A stretch of 64,000 nucleotides of DNA from Bacillota bacterium (GTDB taxonomy: Bacteria; Bacillota_I; Bacilli_A; RF39; UBA660), in assembly GCA_023460995.1 (NCBI GenBank), contig JAEWOE010000006.1, positions 1 to 64,000 on the forward strand, given 5' to 3'. Shown one piece after another: positions 43,679-51,530 of the stretch. Under the pieces are notes generated by a model. That model worked only from the letters and a program-made list of their open reading frames with translations. It was not told the origin of the DNA and did no database searches. A program made the position numbers and the translations under genes. Numbering within the stretch: position 1 is the first letter of the stretch; each line of letters begins with the position of its first letter.

Positions 43679-44105
43679 TATTTAAAACTAATATCTTTGG
43701 TTCATCTTGTTTAGAAATCCCAAAGTAATCAAAATATATATCTTCCGGTTTGTCTTCTTTATGATACATATTACCCCAGTGCATACATCCAAACCCTTCA
43801 GCAAAGACAAACCAAATTTTATCCTTTTCAAAATCTTGTTCAAGACTTATAACTGTCTGTTGAATGTATTTTATTATATCATTTTTAGTTATTTTAAAAT
43901 CACGTACTATCTTTTCTATTTTATTATCAATTTGGGTTTTATATTTTTTGTAAAATTCTCCCTCATCTATAAGTAAAGGCTCATAATTTTCTTTTTCATT
44001 TAGAAGTAGTAAAGCTAGTAAATGGCTTGGATGTTCCCTTTCTCCAGTCTTATTAAATTCTTCTAAATACTTATTATATAAATCCATTAAAATACTGTTA
44101 TCCAT
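43662..44105 (-). CDS. Hypothetical protein, 147 residues
   Basis: No family recognised. A soluble, acidic and aromatic protein; the segment IWFVFAEGFGCMHWGNMYHKEDKPEDIYFDYFGI (about 97-130) contains two histidines and a cysteine in a likely pocket. Preceded by AGAGAGG. Downstream of CYTH and GNAT genes in the same direction, so it may belong to that unit, although the 25-base gap gives only weak support. Confidence 0.6.
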   Translation of the reverse strand: MDNSILMDLYNKYLEEFNKTGEREHPSHLLALLLLNEKENYEPLLIDEGEFYKKYKTQIDNKIEKIVRDFKITKNDIIKYIQQTVISLEQDFEKDKIWFVFAEGFGCMHWGNMYHKEDKPEDIYFDYFGISKQDEPKILVLNNNKRI

Positions 44106-44130
44106 AGTTTAAAACCTCTCTTCATGTTTT

Positions 44131-44697
44131 TTATATTTTCTCCATCATTAATATTGCCTTTTTAGCATAGTAATTATCATTTATTATATTGTAGGTATAT
44201 TTGTTAATCAAATCTTTTAATTCATTAAAACTACTGCCATTATTGTACCCTTCATTTTCTGCTTCTACTTCAACAAATAATCCAAGTCCCTCAACATTTT
44301 GCACACAAATTTTATTCGTTTCATTTGCGTATTCAAACATTTCCTGTTTAATAGTGAACAATTGCTTGTAACCAATGGCTTCTAGAAATATTTTACCATC
44401 CTCCAAATTCACTATTGCTAAGTTCAATTTTTTATTTTCTACTAAATCTCCATTTTTTAAATATTGCTTATATTTATAAGTAAATCCACTAAACTCATTG
44501 TCTATTCTTCTAATAATAATACAACTATTTAATTGTTGTTCTTTAGATAGTTTATCATCAAAATTACTAACAGGCATCATATATATATCGTACATTTCTT
44601 TTTTTTTTAAAACATGCATGCCTTTCTTCAAAAGATGTTCATTTAGTAGTTCGTAGGTTGTATCTAATAAAACTGTTAATTCTAATTCATTTTTCAT
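44131..44697 (-). CDS. CYTH-domain protein
   Basis: A 188-residue protein with the CYTH (triphosphate tunnel metalloenzyme) layout: MKNELELTV near the start replaces the usual ExExK, then IIIRRID, YKQYLKNGD and a late FVEVEAENEG strand. Relatives include CyaB-type adenylyl cyclases and thiamine triphosphatase. The acidic E-x-E-L and charged strands suggest a functional tunnel. Two bases separate it from the GNAT gene, so both are co-transcribed. Confidence 0.75.
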   Translation of the reverse strand: MKNELELTVLLDTTYELLNEHLLKKGMHVLKKKEMYDIYMMPVSNFDDKLSKEQQLNSCIIIRRIDNEFSGFTYKYKQYLKNGDLVENKKLNLAIVNLEDGKIFLEAIGYKQLFTIKQEMFEYANETNKICVQNVEGLGLFVEVEAENEGYNNGSSFNELKDLINKYTYNIINDNYYAKKAILMMEKI

Positions 44698-44698
44698 A

Positions 44699-45208
44699 TT
44701 AAAATTTCTTTCTATAAATTTTTCTTGGTCCTCTTTTCAATTCAATAAATCCTATATCTTTAAAATTACTATTAATTAAGTTTTTTATTGAGTAAATATT
44801 ATCTGGATGAATTGTGCTTAACGCATATTTATAACCTAGTTCTAAAGATTTGATTTCTAAATAATCAATTATTTGAGATTGTAAATGATTTCCAATATAT
44901 TTAATATGAACCATTTGTGGACCAAAATCTACTACTTCTTCATAATTAAGTTCCGAAGAAAAAAATTTATCCAAATTACGTTTAGTAGATGGTATTAATA
45001 CTCCAGCAGCAATTAATTCATTATTGTAAAACCATCCATATATATGAGAACCGTTTTTTATCAATTCCAAGTAATCTTCTTTACTAAAATCGCCTAGCCA
45101 TTCTGGGTGTTCCATATTTGATTTAACTAATGATACTAAATCTAAATATTCATTTAACCTTTCTGTAGAAATTTCATTTATTTCTATTTCATCAACATTT
45201 ACTTTCAT
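44699..45208 (-). CDS. GNAT-family acetyltransferase-like protein
   Basis: A 169-residue protein with a GNAT-like order of strands: YGWFYNNELIAAGVLIPS (beta4-like), VHIKYIGNHLQSQIIDYLE in place of the R/QxxGxG/A loop and ALSTIHPDNIYSIKNLINSNFKDIGFIELKRG. The consensus acetyl-CoA loop (Q-x-x-G-x-G) is not intact, so activity is uncertain. ATG follows AAAGGAG. Stop lies two bases before the CYTH start. Confidence 0.7.
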   Translation of the reverse strand: MKVNVDEIEINEISTERLNEYLDLVSLVKSNMEHPEWLGDFSKEDYLELIKNGSHIYGWFYNNELIAAGVLIPSTKRNLDKFFSSELNYEEVVDFGPQMVHIKYIGNHLQSQIIDYLEIKSLELGYKYALSTIHPDNIYSIKNLINSNFKDIGFIELKRGPRKIYRKKF

Positions 45209-45232
45209 TATTATTTCTCCTTTACTATATTA

Positions 45233-45268
45233 TAACAAAAAAACTCTAATAAATTATATTAGAGTTTA
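45233..45268 (-). terminator. Terminator after the 38-residue gene
   Basis: Minus-strand stem AAACTCTAATA / TATTAGAGTTT (45241-45268) followed by TTTTTTTG. Its place supports the short gene at 45311 as transcribed. Confidence 0.8.
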
Positions 45269-45310
45269 AATATTCCGATTTGAAAAATTAAATTATTTGA
45301 TTAAAGTAAA

Positions 45311-45427
45311 TTATTTACTGTTTTTCTTTTTACTATTATTTTTATTTATTAGTTTAACTTTTTTTCCAATTCTGACTACAAATTTCTTTTTTACACCTTC
45401 TGGTAAATCTGCTTTTAATATTTTCAT
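45311..45427 (-). CDS. Small basic protein, 38 residues
   Basis: A short gene starting MKILKADLPEGVKKKFVVRI and ending KNNSKKKNSK, with a net positive charge of about +13. It has a strong GGAGGTGA ribosome site and its own terminator downstream, so it is very likely real. Not a known ribosomal protein. The basic, disordered tail suggests nucleic-acid or membrane contact. No promoter assigned. Confidence 0.65.
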   Translation of the reverse strand: MKILKADLPEGVKKKFVVRIGKKVKLINKNNSKKKNSK

Positions 45428-45511
45428 ATAGTCACCTCCATATATATTTAATATTATAACACATAAATACTGGTAAATATACTAGTATTTTATTTGTTTT
45501 TTATAGTAATA

Positions 45512-46336
45512 TTATTTTTGACAATTAGGACAGTAATAAATACTTCCACCTAAAAATTGTTCCTTTTTAATAACTTCATGACAACATGGGCAACCTTTTT
45601 TATAACTAATATTACTTAATACAGTTCTGTATTTTCCATTTTCACCATATATATTTTTTTCTGTATCTCTTCCACCTAATTTTACCATTTCTTCTAGTGT
45701 AGTTACTACAGAAAAATATAGTTTTTCTAATTCTTCATTATTTAATGTATTTATTTTTCTTTTTGGATAAAGCCCTGCATTAAACATAATATCTTGAACT
45801 ACTCCATTACCAATACCTAATATTCTTTGTTCCGTAGCTAGAAAGGCCTTTATGCTTAATTTATTAGTCTTATCATCAATTAATTGTTTGAAGTATTCCA
45901 TAGTAAATTCTTTATCTAAAGCACCTACACCATTTAATTCTAAATCATAATATTTATTATTTATATCTTCATTTCTCTTGAAAGCAGATATGAACGAGTA
46001 CATAGAAGTAGTTACATTAATAAAAGAACCATCATTAAATTCTAATAAAAGTTTACTTTTTTCAGGAAAATCAGATCTATTATCATAATATCTAATATTT
46101 GCACCATCCCTAAAAAGAACTATACAATCTTCTAATTCTATTTCGACATAATAATTTCTATCATTTATTTTTGTAACTTTTTTATTAATTAATAACTCTT
46201 TATAATTATTTGGATCATCATAATAAAATGTAAATTTATGATCAGTAAAATTTCCAAGTACATCAACAATTTTCTTTCCTATTATTTCTTTTCTTAAATT
46301 TTTTGCAATAGTTCTTGCCTCTGGTAATTCTATCAT
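45512..46336 (-). CDS. Fpg/Nei-family DNA glycosylase-like protein
   Basis: A 274-residue protein with the Fpg/Nei fold: N-terminal domain from MIELPEARTIAKNL, helix-two-turn-helix ATEQRILGIGNGVVQDIMFNAGLYPKRKI near 165-195, and a C-terminal zinc finger CPCC...CPNC. The start is IELPE where active enzymes have PELPE after removal of Met: the catalytic N-terminal proline is Ile, while the Glu is kept. This variant may be an inactive or altered lesion binder. ATG behind AGAGGTG. Not in an operon. Confidence 0.86.
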   Translation of the reverse strand: MIELPEARTIAKNLRKEIIGKKIVDVLGNFTDHKFTFYYDDPNNYKELLINKKVTKINDRNYYVEIELEDCIVLFRDGANIRYYDNRSDFPEKSKLLLEFNDGSFINVTTSMYSFISAFKRNEDINNKYYDLELNGVGALDKEFTMEYFKQLIDDKTNKLSIKAFLATEQRILGIGNGVVQDIMFNAGLYPKRKINTLNNEELEKLYFSVVTTLEEMVKLGGRDTEKNIYGENGKYRTVLSNISYKKGCPCCHEVIKKEQFLGGSIYYCPNCQK

Positions 46337-46409
46337 ATTAACACCTCTAAGATAATTATAGCAGATTTCTTGATAATTTTAATATTTTTAATAATTGGAA
46401 CATTAGCCA

Positions 46410-46439
46410 ACCCAATATAAATATATTATACATAACATA
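46410..46439 (+). promoter_or_regulatory. Sigma-K-like promoter of the CotY/Z-DUF4183 genes
   Basis: ACCC at 46410-46413, a 17-base spacer and CATAACATA at 46431-46439, fitting the CATAnnnTA pattern of sigma-K. The start would fall near 46446, just before AAGGGAG at 46452-46458. It has the same layout as 11300-11329. Confidence 0.55.
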
Positions 46440-46467
46440 TAATGTAAGATTAAGGGAGATGAAAGAT

Positions 46468-47211
46468 GTGAATTGTAATAATACAAATGAAGAGCTAATA
46501 GAAACACTTACAAATATAGAAAAAATTCAAAATGACAATAGCTATCATTTTGATTTAAAATTAGGAAATGATCAATCTATATTTAACACTATTCCTTTAA
46601 TATTAATATGCAAAAGTAATTGTAAATGTTATATTGGAACTGGAGTATTCAAGGATCTATCTACTGATAGTTACAAATGCTTTGAAACTCCCGTTTTTCG
46701 TCTTACTAAAATAGATATAAATAAAAATAGTGTTTTATTAGAATTATTACAACCACAAGGCTATAATGGGGAAATCTCTCCCGTTTCTTTCAAAGACGGA
46801 ATATGTAAGTTTTTTTCCACAATTTCAATTAATAAATTTATAAGAACTGGAATTTGTACAAAAATCAACTTAGATTGCTTGTGCGGAATAGAGTGTTTAC
46901 CGCCAGTATATGCTAAGCGCGATGCTCCAAAGGGAATTAAAGACTGTACTTGCAATGCTACTGTAAAGACATTAGAATATATAACAATTTCTAATGGTTT
47001 TAAAAAAGAGTATTATGATAATGATGGTATAAAAGAATTTAATATAATTCCAGATCCCAGTACTATCTCTTATTCAAATTTATTTATTAATGGAATGTTG
47101 CAACCACCATCATTCTATACAATAGTAGAAGGTAAATTGTCATTAAATACTGATGATATTCCCATGGCAGGAACATATATTATTCTACAATTAATTACTG
47201 TTATTAAGTAA
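46468..47211 (+). CDS. CotY/CotZ-like protein fused to a DUF4183 domain
   Basis: About 247 residues. The N-terminal ~150 residues resemble CotY/CotZ coat proteins (CFETPVFRLTKIDINKNSVLLELL, then KINLDCLCGIECL near 137-149). The C-terminal ~90 residues are a DUF4183 domain (VKTLEYITISNG ... YSNLFINGMLQPPSFYTIVEGKLSLNTDD), a domain seen in Bacillus exosporium-type proteins. The fusion would place a surface domain directly on the coat lattice. I favour the GTG at 46468, since the ATG at 46459 abuts the AAGGGAG site with no spacing. Followed 71 bases later by a second DUF4183 gene. Confidence 0.82.
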   Translation: MNCNNTNEELIETLTNIEKIQNDNSYHFDLKLGNDQSIFNTIPLILICKSNCKCYIGTGVFKDLSTDSYKCFETPVFRLTKIDINKNSVLLELLQPQGYNGEISPVSFKDGICKFFSTISINKFIRTGICTKINLDCLCGIECLPPVYAKRDAPKGIKDCTCNATVKTLEYITISNGFKKEYYDNDGIKEFNIIPDPSTISYSNLFINGMLQPPSFYTIVEGKLSLNTDDIPMAGTYIILQLITVIK

Positions 47212-47282
47212 TTTAAATATTATTATGTTCTTTCTAAAAACTTTGACTTATAAATAATTAAAAAGAGAGGAGGCGAATAGTA

Positions 47283-47666
47283 ATGGCAACTCAATTAATG
47301 AAACTAAAAATCGCAGTTACAACCACTACTGTTACAGATCCATCAAATACTCGTTTCTTTTACGTTACTACAACTGAAACAGCTGCTGGTGCTACTTTAT
47401 CAATAGATGCAGCAGCATTCTTAAATGACACAGGTGTTGCTGTAGTTACATTACCAGCTTTAACAACTGATGATAGTTATTTCAATGTATATGCAAATGG
47501 AGTTCTTCAAATGGAAAGTATTTGCACATATACACCTGGAGCTACGGGTGTAGGTAAGTTAGAAATAGATGTGCCTGCAGGAGGTGATCCAATTTTAGTG
47601 GATACGCCTATTGTGTTAGAAGTAATGAACTACACTCCAGTTTCAACAAACGTTATATCAACATAA
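47283..47666 (+). CDS. DUF4183 domain protein
   Basis: A 127-residue protein, all DUF4183: TTETAAGATLSIDAAAFLNDTGVAVVTLPALTTDDSYFNVYANGVLQMESICTYTPGATGVGKLEI is rich in Thr and Ala with a beta-sandwich rhythm. In Bacillus, DUF4183 proteins are associated with the spore surface. Thr-rich sequences are common glycan carriers, and a glycosyltransferase is nearby. AGGAGG nine bases before the ATG. No separate promoter, so probably one unit with 46468-47211. Confidence 0.8.
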   Translation: MATQLMKLKIAVTTTTVTDPSNTRFFYVTTTETAAGATLSIDAAAFLNDTGVAVVTLPALTTDDSYFNVYANGVLQMESICTYTPGATGVGKLEIDVPAGGDPILVDTPIVLEVMNYTPVSTNVIST

Positions 47667-47670
47667 GACA

Positions 47671-47698
47671 AAAGAGACTAATTGTCTCTTTTTTGATA
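47671..47698 (+). terminator. Terminator after the DUF4183 gene
   Basis: Stem AAAGAGAC / GTCTCTTT (47671-47691), TAATT loop, T run. Confidence 0.85.
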
Positions 47699-47710
47699 AT
47701 GCATAAAAAC

Positions 47711-47920
47711 TCAATTATCCTTTTTTTCAAAAATAATAGTTTTTTCTTTTAATGAAATTTTTCCAACTTGATAACCATAATTTATTAACTCTTTTTTATA
47801 GTTTAAAAATGAGTGATCAATATCAAAACCAAGCACTTCTCTTACTTGCTCAAAAGTTAATTTCATTACTTCTTCCCCACTCTTATTAATATATTCCCAT
47901 AAAGGTTCATACTTGCTCAT
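47711..47920 (-). CDS. Hypothetical 69-residue protein
   Basis: Starts SKYEPLWEYINKSGEEVMKLTFEQV and continues VLGFDIDHSFLNYKKELINYGYQVGKISLKEKTIIFEKK; a conserved small Firmicutes protein with the 'LWEYI...LTF' and 'DHSFLNYKKEL' blocks, but no assigned role as far as I know. ATG at 47920 is behind AAAGGATG; the upstream ATG (nine bases) overlaps that site. Not part of the plus-strand spore unit. Confidence 0.7.
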   Translation of the reverse strand: MSKYEPLWEYINKSGEEVMKLTFEQVREVLGFDIDHSFLNYKKELINYGYQVGKISLKEKTIIFEKKDN

Positions 47921-47996
47921 ATTTACCATCCTTTCAAAACTAAATATGACATACTATATCTGTCTATATAATTATAACACAAAAAGAGGAATATAA

Positions 47997-49553
47997 TTAT
48001 TCCTCTTTCATTACACTAATATTATTCTCTTCCTTTATTCTTTCTTTTTCTCTACCTTCGACAATTTGTTTTCTAAAAGCACAATTAAATACAGTTACCG
48101 TATTTTTATGATGAGCAATTACAATGAAGGTATCTCCATAAATAACTTCAAAACTATCTTTAAATACTGATGTATCTCCATGAATGCTATGACGATACCC
48201 GTTTGAAAAATCAAAGCAATCATAAATTAAAGTATAAAATGGAGTTGCAGATTTATAATACCATCTAGCCATTTCATCGGTATATATATCATATATATAT
48301 CCATTTTCAACAATTATAGCTTTAGTAGAATCACGATGCTTATAACTTCTTAATTTTTGCATAAAATCTTTTTGATATAAATCATCCGAATCTATTCGAA
48401 CAAAATATAAAGTCTTATAAAATGGAGTTAACTTTTCAATTTCACTATAATAGTGTTCAGTAAATACTACATTAATTGGTAGTTGTGGGTATTGTTTTAA
48501 TTCTTCAATAATATATGGTTTAGCATATTCATCATAATTTATGAAGTAATAAAAATCTTGACTGGTTTGATTTTTAAATCCTTTAAGAGTATAGTTCATA
48601 AATATTTTAATACGATGTTTAATCCATTCTTCCCTTTTATCTTCAGCCACTGTTTCCGCTTTGAATTTAGACCAGATAACTATAAGTTTATCTTTAAGTC
48701 CAAAATAACGCTGATAATATTTTGGATACTTTATCATCCAGTCATGTAATTCTCCAATCATTTGTTTATAACTACTTATTTCATACCCTAACTCATTTCT
48801 TAAAGTAATTAGACTTTTATCAGACTTAACTTTAGTTTCTGGATAAATTTTAATAGTATTATTCTTAAATGTAATATTTAAAATATTTAATAAGTCAAAT
48901 TTATTTATTTTTTCATTTGGAACTATGTTATACAAACCAGTAATATCTTTTTCAATAACAATATCAATAATTTTAGCTAATTCTAAAGTAGTAAGACCTG
49001 TCCACCAAACATTTTTATATCCATCAATAGCATCTTCTTGTTTCATAAACCAGTTAAACAATCCCATACCGTCTTTTACATCTGGTCCTATAATAGATGT
49101 TCTGATAGTTAAATCTTTATTATTATTAAATTCACCCATACCTTTTGTTATACCATAGATACTTGTATCATCTTTAATAGAGTTTTCATCATAAGAACCT
49201 CTCTTACCATCAAACACACAGTCAGTACTTAAATGAATAATCTTACAAGACTTATCTTTATATTTATTTACTAAATACTGTGGAAAAAAAGAATTAATAT
49301 AACTTGCTTGCATAGGATTATCATTACATCTATCATTAAGTATACCAGTACAATTTATAATAATATCAGGGTGCAATTGGTCTATTTGATCATTAAATTT
49401 AATTAAATCAGTAACATCTATGAGAATACTTTTTTTCCTTATTTTCTTTGTGTGACATAAATCGTAAACATTATATTTTTTAAGTCCTAATAAGTATAAA
49501 ACTATCATATGACCTGCCATTCCATCAGCACCTAATATAACTACATTTTTCAT
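47997..49553 (-). CDS. RmlD-like sugar reductase fused to a glycosyltransferase (rhamnosyltransferase-like)
   Basis: A 518-residue fusion. Residues about 1-285 are an SDR of the dTDP-4-dehydrorhamnose reductase type: GADGMAGHM nucleotide loop, STDCVFDGKRGSYDE and catalytic YGITK. Residues about 290-500 resemble the 'putative rhamnosyl transferase' GT family, with the DxD-like RIDSDDLYQKDF and a late IHGDTSVF. One polypeptide could thus make and transfer a 6-deoxy sugar such as rhamnose. In Bacillus, exosporium proteins carry rhamnose glycans, and this gene lies beside spore-surface genes. ATG follows AAAGGAGG. Confidence 0.83.
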   Translation of the reverse strand: MKNVVILGADGMAGHMIVLYLLGLKKYNVYDLCHTKKIRKKSILIDVTDLIKFNDQIDQLHPDIIINCTGILNDRCNDNPMQASYINSFFPQYLVNKYKDKSCKIIHLSTDCVFDGKRGSYDENSIKDDTSIYGITKGMGEFNNNKDLTIRTSIIGPDVKDGMGLFNWFMKQEDAIDGYKNVWWTGLTTLELAKIIDIVIEKDITGLYNIVPNEKINKFDLLNILNITFKNNTIKIYPETKVKSDKSLITLRNELGYEISSYKQMIGELHDWMIKYPKYYQRYFGLKDKLIVIWSKFKAETVAEDKREEWIKHRIKIFMNYTLKGFKNQTSQDFYYFINYDEYAKPYIIEELKQYPQLPINVVFTEHYYSEIEKLTPFYKTLYFVRIDSDDLYQKDFMQKLRSYKHRDSTKAIIVENGYIYDIYTDEMARWYYKSATPFYTLIYDCFDFSNGYRHSIHGDTSVFKDSFEVIYGDTFIVIAHHKNTVTVFNCAFRKQIVEGREKERIKEENNISVMKEE

Positions 49554-49627
49554 TTTTATGTATTCCTCCTTTTGAATATATTGTTTTTATAAATAATATT
49601 CTGTATTATTATATCTATTTTCAAATA

Positions 49628-49661
49628 AAAACCTCAATTCTAATATAGAATATGAGGTTTT
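49628..49661 (-). terminator. Stable hairpin upstream of the sugar-reductase fusion
   Basis: AAAACCTCA-ATTCTA-loop-TAGAAT-A-TGAGGTTTT, about 15 base pairs with one bulge, followed on the minus strand by TTTTTATTTG. The -35-like TTGAGG of a TTGAGG-18-TATAAT promoter for 47997-49553 lies in its 3' arm. No upstream minus-strand gene exists for 800 bases, so the role is unclear. Confidence 0.5.
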
Positions 49662-49765
49662 AACATTTTAGTATGTGTTTAAGGCTAAGGAATTACTATC
49701 TTATAAGATTAAGTAAAGAATTTTTAAATATATATACTATTATTAATAAATAAAAAGTACTGAAT

Positions 49766-49793
49766 TTGACATTTTTAAAAAAACGGTTACAAT
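49766..49793 (+). promoter_or_regulatory. Promoter of the methyltransferase-like gene
   Basis: TTGACA at 49766-49771, 16-base spacer, TACAAT at 49788-49793; start expected near 49800, close to the AAGGTGAG ribosome site. Confidence 0.6.
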
Positions 49794-49813
49794 ATCTGTC
49801 AAGGTGAGAAAAT

Positions 49814-50389
49814 ATGGAAAGTTTAGAGTCTTATAAATTAGTTAAAAGTCAAGCTCAGTCAATTATAAATGATAGACATTTATACGTTGCAAGCATTATT
49901 AAGGAATTATTTATACCACAACAACACAAAAATTTATGCGAAATTGGAGCGGGCGATTTTGCATTAGCAACAATTTTAGCGCAGGCATATGAAAGTATTG
50001 ATGCTTACGAATTATATCCTGATCGTAGTATTGAAGGTAAAATTTCTAATTTAAAAATTTATGGAGGTTTTTCTTCCTATACAAATGTATCTAAATATCA
50101 ATTAATAGTTTCAGTATGTCCTTATTACTACGCTTCTGATATATATGATGATATTGATACAGAACAAATAACTAAAGATTTAGTTATGAACATAATAGAT
50201 TCAATTATTGATAAAAATATTAATTCATTCATAGTTCTTTCTAATACTAATTCTTCCACTGATGTTATGAAAGAAATTAAAGTTAAAAATAAATACAGTC
50301 AAATAGCACAAGAAAATATTGATTTATATTATGAAAGAAATGGTAAATTAAATACCTCAAATAATAAAGTTTTAATATATAAACATTAA
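49814..50389 (+). CDS. SAM-methyltransferase-like protein
   Basis: A 191-residue Rossmann-fold protein. Motif I is KNLCEIGAGDFALATILAQAY near 38-58, followed by an acidic motif II (DAYELYPD). The later catalytic motif is less clear, so a methyltransferase of unknown target is the best call. Divergent from the sugar fusion and 2.1 kb from the DUF4183 genes; it could modify the surface glycan, but nothing in the sequence proves it. Promoter at 49766, terminator at 50393. Confidence 0.65.
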   Translation: MESLESYKLVKSQAQSIINDRHLYVASIIKELFIPQQHKNLCEIGAGDFALATILAQAYESIDAYELYPDRSIEGKISNLKIYGGFSSYTNVSKYQLIVSVCPYYYASDIYDDIDTEQITKDLVMNIIDSIIDKNINSFIVLSNTNSSTDVMKEIKVKNKYSQIAQENIDLYYERNGKLNTSNNKVLIYKH

Positions 50390-50392
50390 AAT

Positions 50393-50430
50393 AAATACCA
50401 TGGATTTTTAATTATCCATGGTATTTTTAT
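50393..50430 (+). terminator. Terminator after the methyltransferase-like gene
   Basis: Stem AAATACCATGGAT / ATCCATGGTATTT (50393-50426) with an eight-base loop, then TTTTT-like tail. Confidence 0.85.
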
Positions 50431-50495
50431 GTTTTCTCCAATAATTTTGGAGAGATATTTCATTATGGCACCGCAATTTAAGGAATTACCAATTT

Positions 50496-50840
50496 TTATT
50501 TTCTGGATTGTTTTTTAATTTCTATTCCAACTACTCCGTATTTTTCTATATCCTCAAAATTATAATATTGACTCATATCGTTTGGATTTGCTATCTCGTT
50601 TTCATTATATCCGATTGAAACTTTATCAAAGTTATTGTACAATTCATCAAATGTTTTAAATAAATGCAAATTTATTATATCAACTGATAATATTTCATTA
50701 TTATTTCTATTTATAAACTCTATATTGTCTCCGACTTTTAGTTTTCGCCTTTTTTCATCATATAATCTAATCTCAATACTTTTTGAACCATTTTTAATTT
50801 TCAAAAATGGATTATTATTTAAATTCATTGTATGTTTCAT
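50496..50840 (-). CDS. ASCH-domain protein
   Basis: A 114-residue protein of the ASCH family: HTMNLNNNPFLKIKNGSKSIEIRLYDEKRRKLKVGDNIEFINRN is the standard start (MxLxxxPFxxIKxGxKxIExRLYDEKR...GDxIxF). The family has a PUA-like beta barrel and is predicted to bind RNA or modified nucleotides. ATG at 50840 is six to nine bases after AGGAG; the ATG nine bases upstream abuts the site. Followed by the tRNA-Trp on the same strand in the upstream direction. Confidence 0.85.
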   Translation of the reverse strand: MKHTMNLNNNPFLKIKNGSKSIEIRLYDEKRRKLKVGDNIEFINRNNNEILSVDIINLHLFKTFDELYNNFDKVSIGYNENEIANPNDMSQYYNFEDIEKYGVVGIEIKKQSRK

Positions 50841-50911
50841 TTTAAACATCTCCTATAAAAACTATATTACAAAAGAGGCCCAAAATTTGGAAACCTCTTT
50901 GATAATTATTA

Positions 50912-50985
50912 TGGCAGGGGCGGAGAGAATCGAACTCCCAACAGTGGTTTTGGAGACCATTATTATACCATTTAACTACGCCCCT
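50912..50985 (-). tRNA. trnW: tRNA-Trp (CCA)
   Basis: Read on the minus strand: acceptor AGGGGCG pairs with CGCCCCT, D-arm, anticodon loop with CCA (CTCCAAA), T-arm GGGAGTTCGATTCTCTC, discriminator G and encoded CCA end at 50912-50914. Reads UGG; no UCA variant here, so standard tryptophan decoding in this window. Confidence 0.95.
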
Positions 50986-51072
50986 AATTTTTCAAAGCAA
51001 TTAAATTATAACATAATTTTATATTTTGTACAATATCTACTTTTGTTTTCATATAATAATTTAGGTGATTAT

Positions 51073-51501
51073 ATGGCTATAGTAAACTATACTACAAAAG
51101 AAAGAGATTTATTAGCGAGATTAATGCGAGCTGAAGCAGTCGGTGAAGGTGACTTAGGTATGCTTATGGTAGGAAATGTTGGAGTAAACAGAACAATAGC
51201 AGACTGTCTAACCTTTGGTGATATCCGAACTATAACAGATATGATATATCAAAATCCAGGAGGTTTCTCCGGACCAAATTCTCCACTATTTTTCGGTTCT
51301 CCAACTACAGCTGAAAGAGAACTTGCCAATCGCGTACTAAATGGAGAATATTACTATCCTGCTACAAATGCTTTATGGTTCTATGCACCCGGGACCGGAA
51401 AAAGTTGCAATCAAACTTGGTGGGGTCAAGCACTTTCTGGCAAATACAAAAATCATTGTTTTTATAACCCATCTGGTGGAGTATGCAAACAAATACATTA
51501 A
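51073..51501 (+). CDS. cwlJ: CwlJ, spore cortex-lytic enzyme
   Basis: A 142-residue protein, the same length as Bacillus CwlJ, without a signal peptide, as in CwlJ and unlike SleB. It aligns throughout: MAIVNYTTKERDLLARLMRAEAVGEGDLGMLMVGNVGVNR is a near copy of the CwlJ start, with the predicted catalytic Glu in RAEAVGEG, and HCFYNPSG near the end. It degrades muramic-delta-lactam cortex during germination. True ATG is 51073, behind AGGTGATT; the longer in-frame read upstream runs through tRNA-Trp. This is direct evidence that the lineage makes spores. Confidence 0.93.
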   Translation: MAIVNYTTKERDLLARLMRAEAVGEGDLGMLMVGNVGVNRTIADCLTFGDIRTITDMIYQNPGGFSGPNSPLFFGSPTTAERELANRVLNGEYYYPATNALWFYAPGTGKSCNQTWWGQALSGKYKNHCFYNPSGGVCKQIH

Positions 51502-51530
51502 AAAAGGTTACTTATGTAACCTTTTTTATA
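51502..51530. terminator. Bidirectional terminator after cwlJ
   Basis: Stem AAAAGGTTAC / GTAACCTTTT (51502-51525) with a TTAT loop and T run; on the minus strand it ends the amidase transcript. Confidence 0.85.

Noticed and set aside
51050..51058. CATATAATA upstream of cwlJ as a sigma-E/sigma-K -10 box
   Set aside because: The start it predicts (near 51065) falls inside the AGGTGA ribosome site, so the mRNA would lose it. The -35 match is also weak.
50635..51072. N-terminal extension of the CwlJ reading frame
   Set aside because: It reads antisense through tRNA-Trp and the ASCH gene; CwlJ length, its conserved N-terminus and AGGTGATT set the start at 51073.
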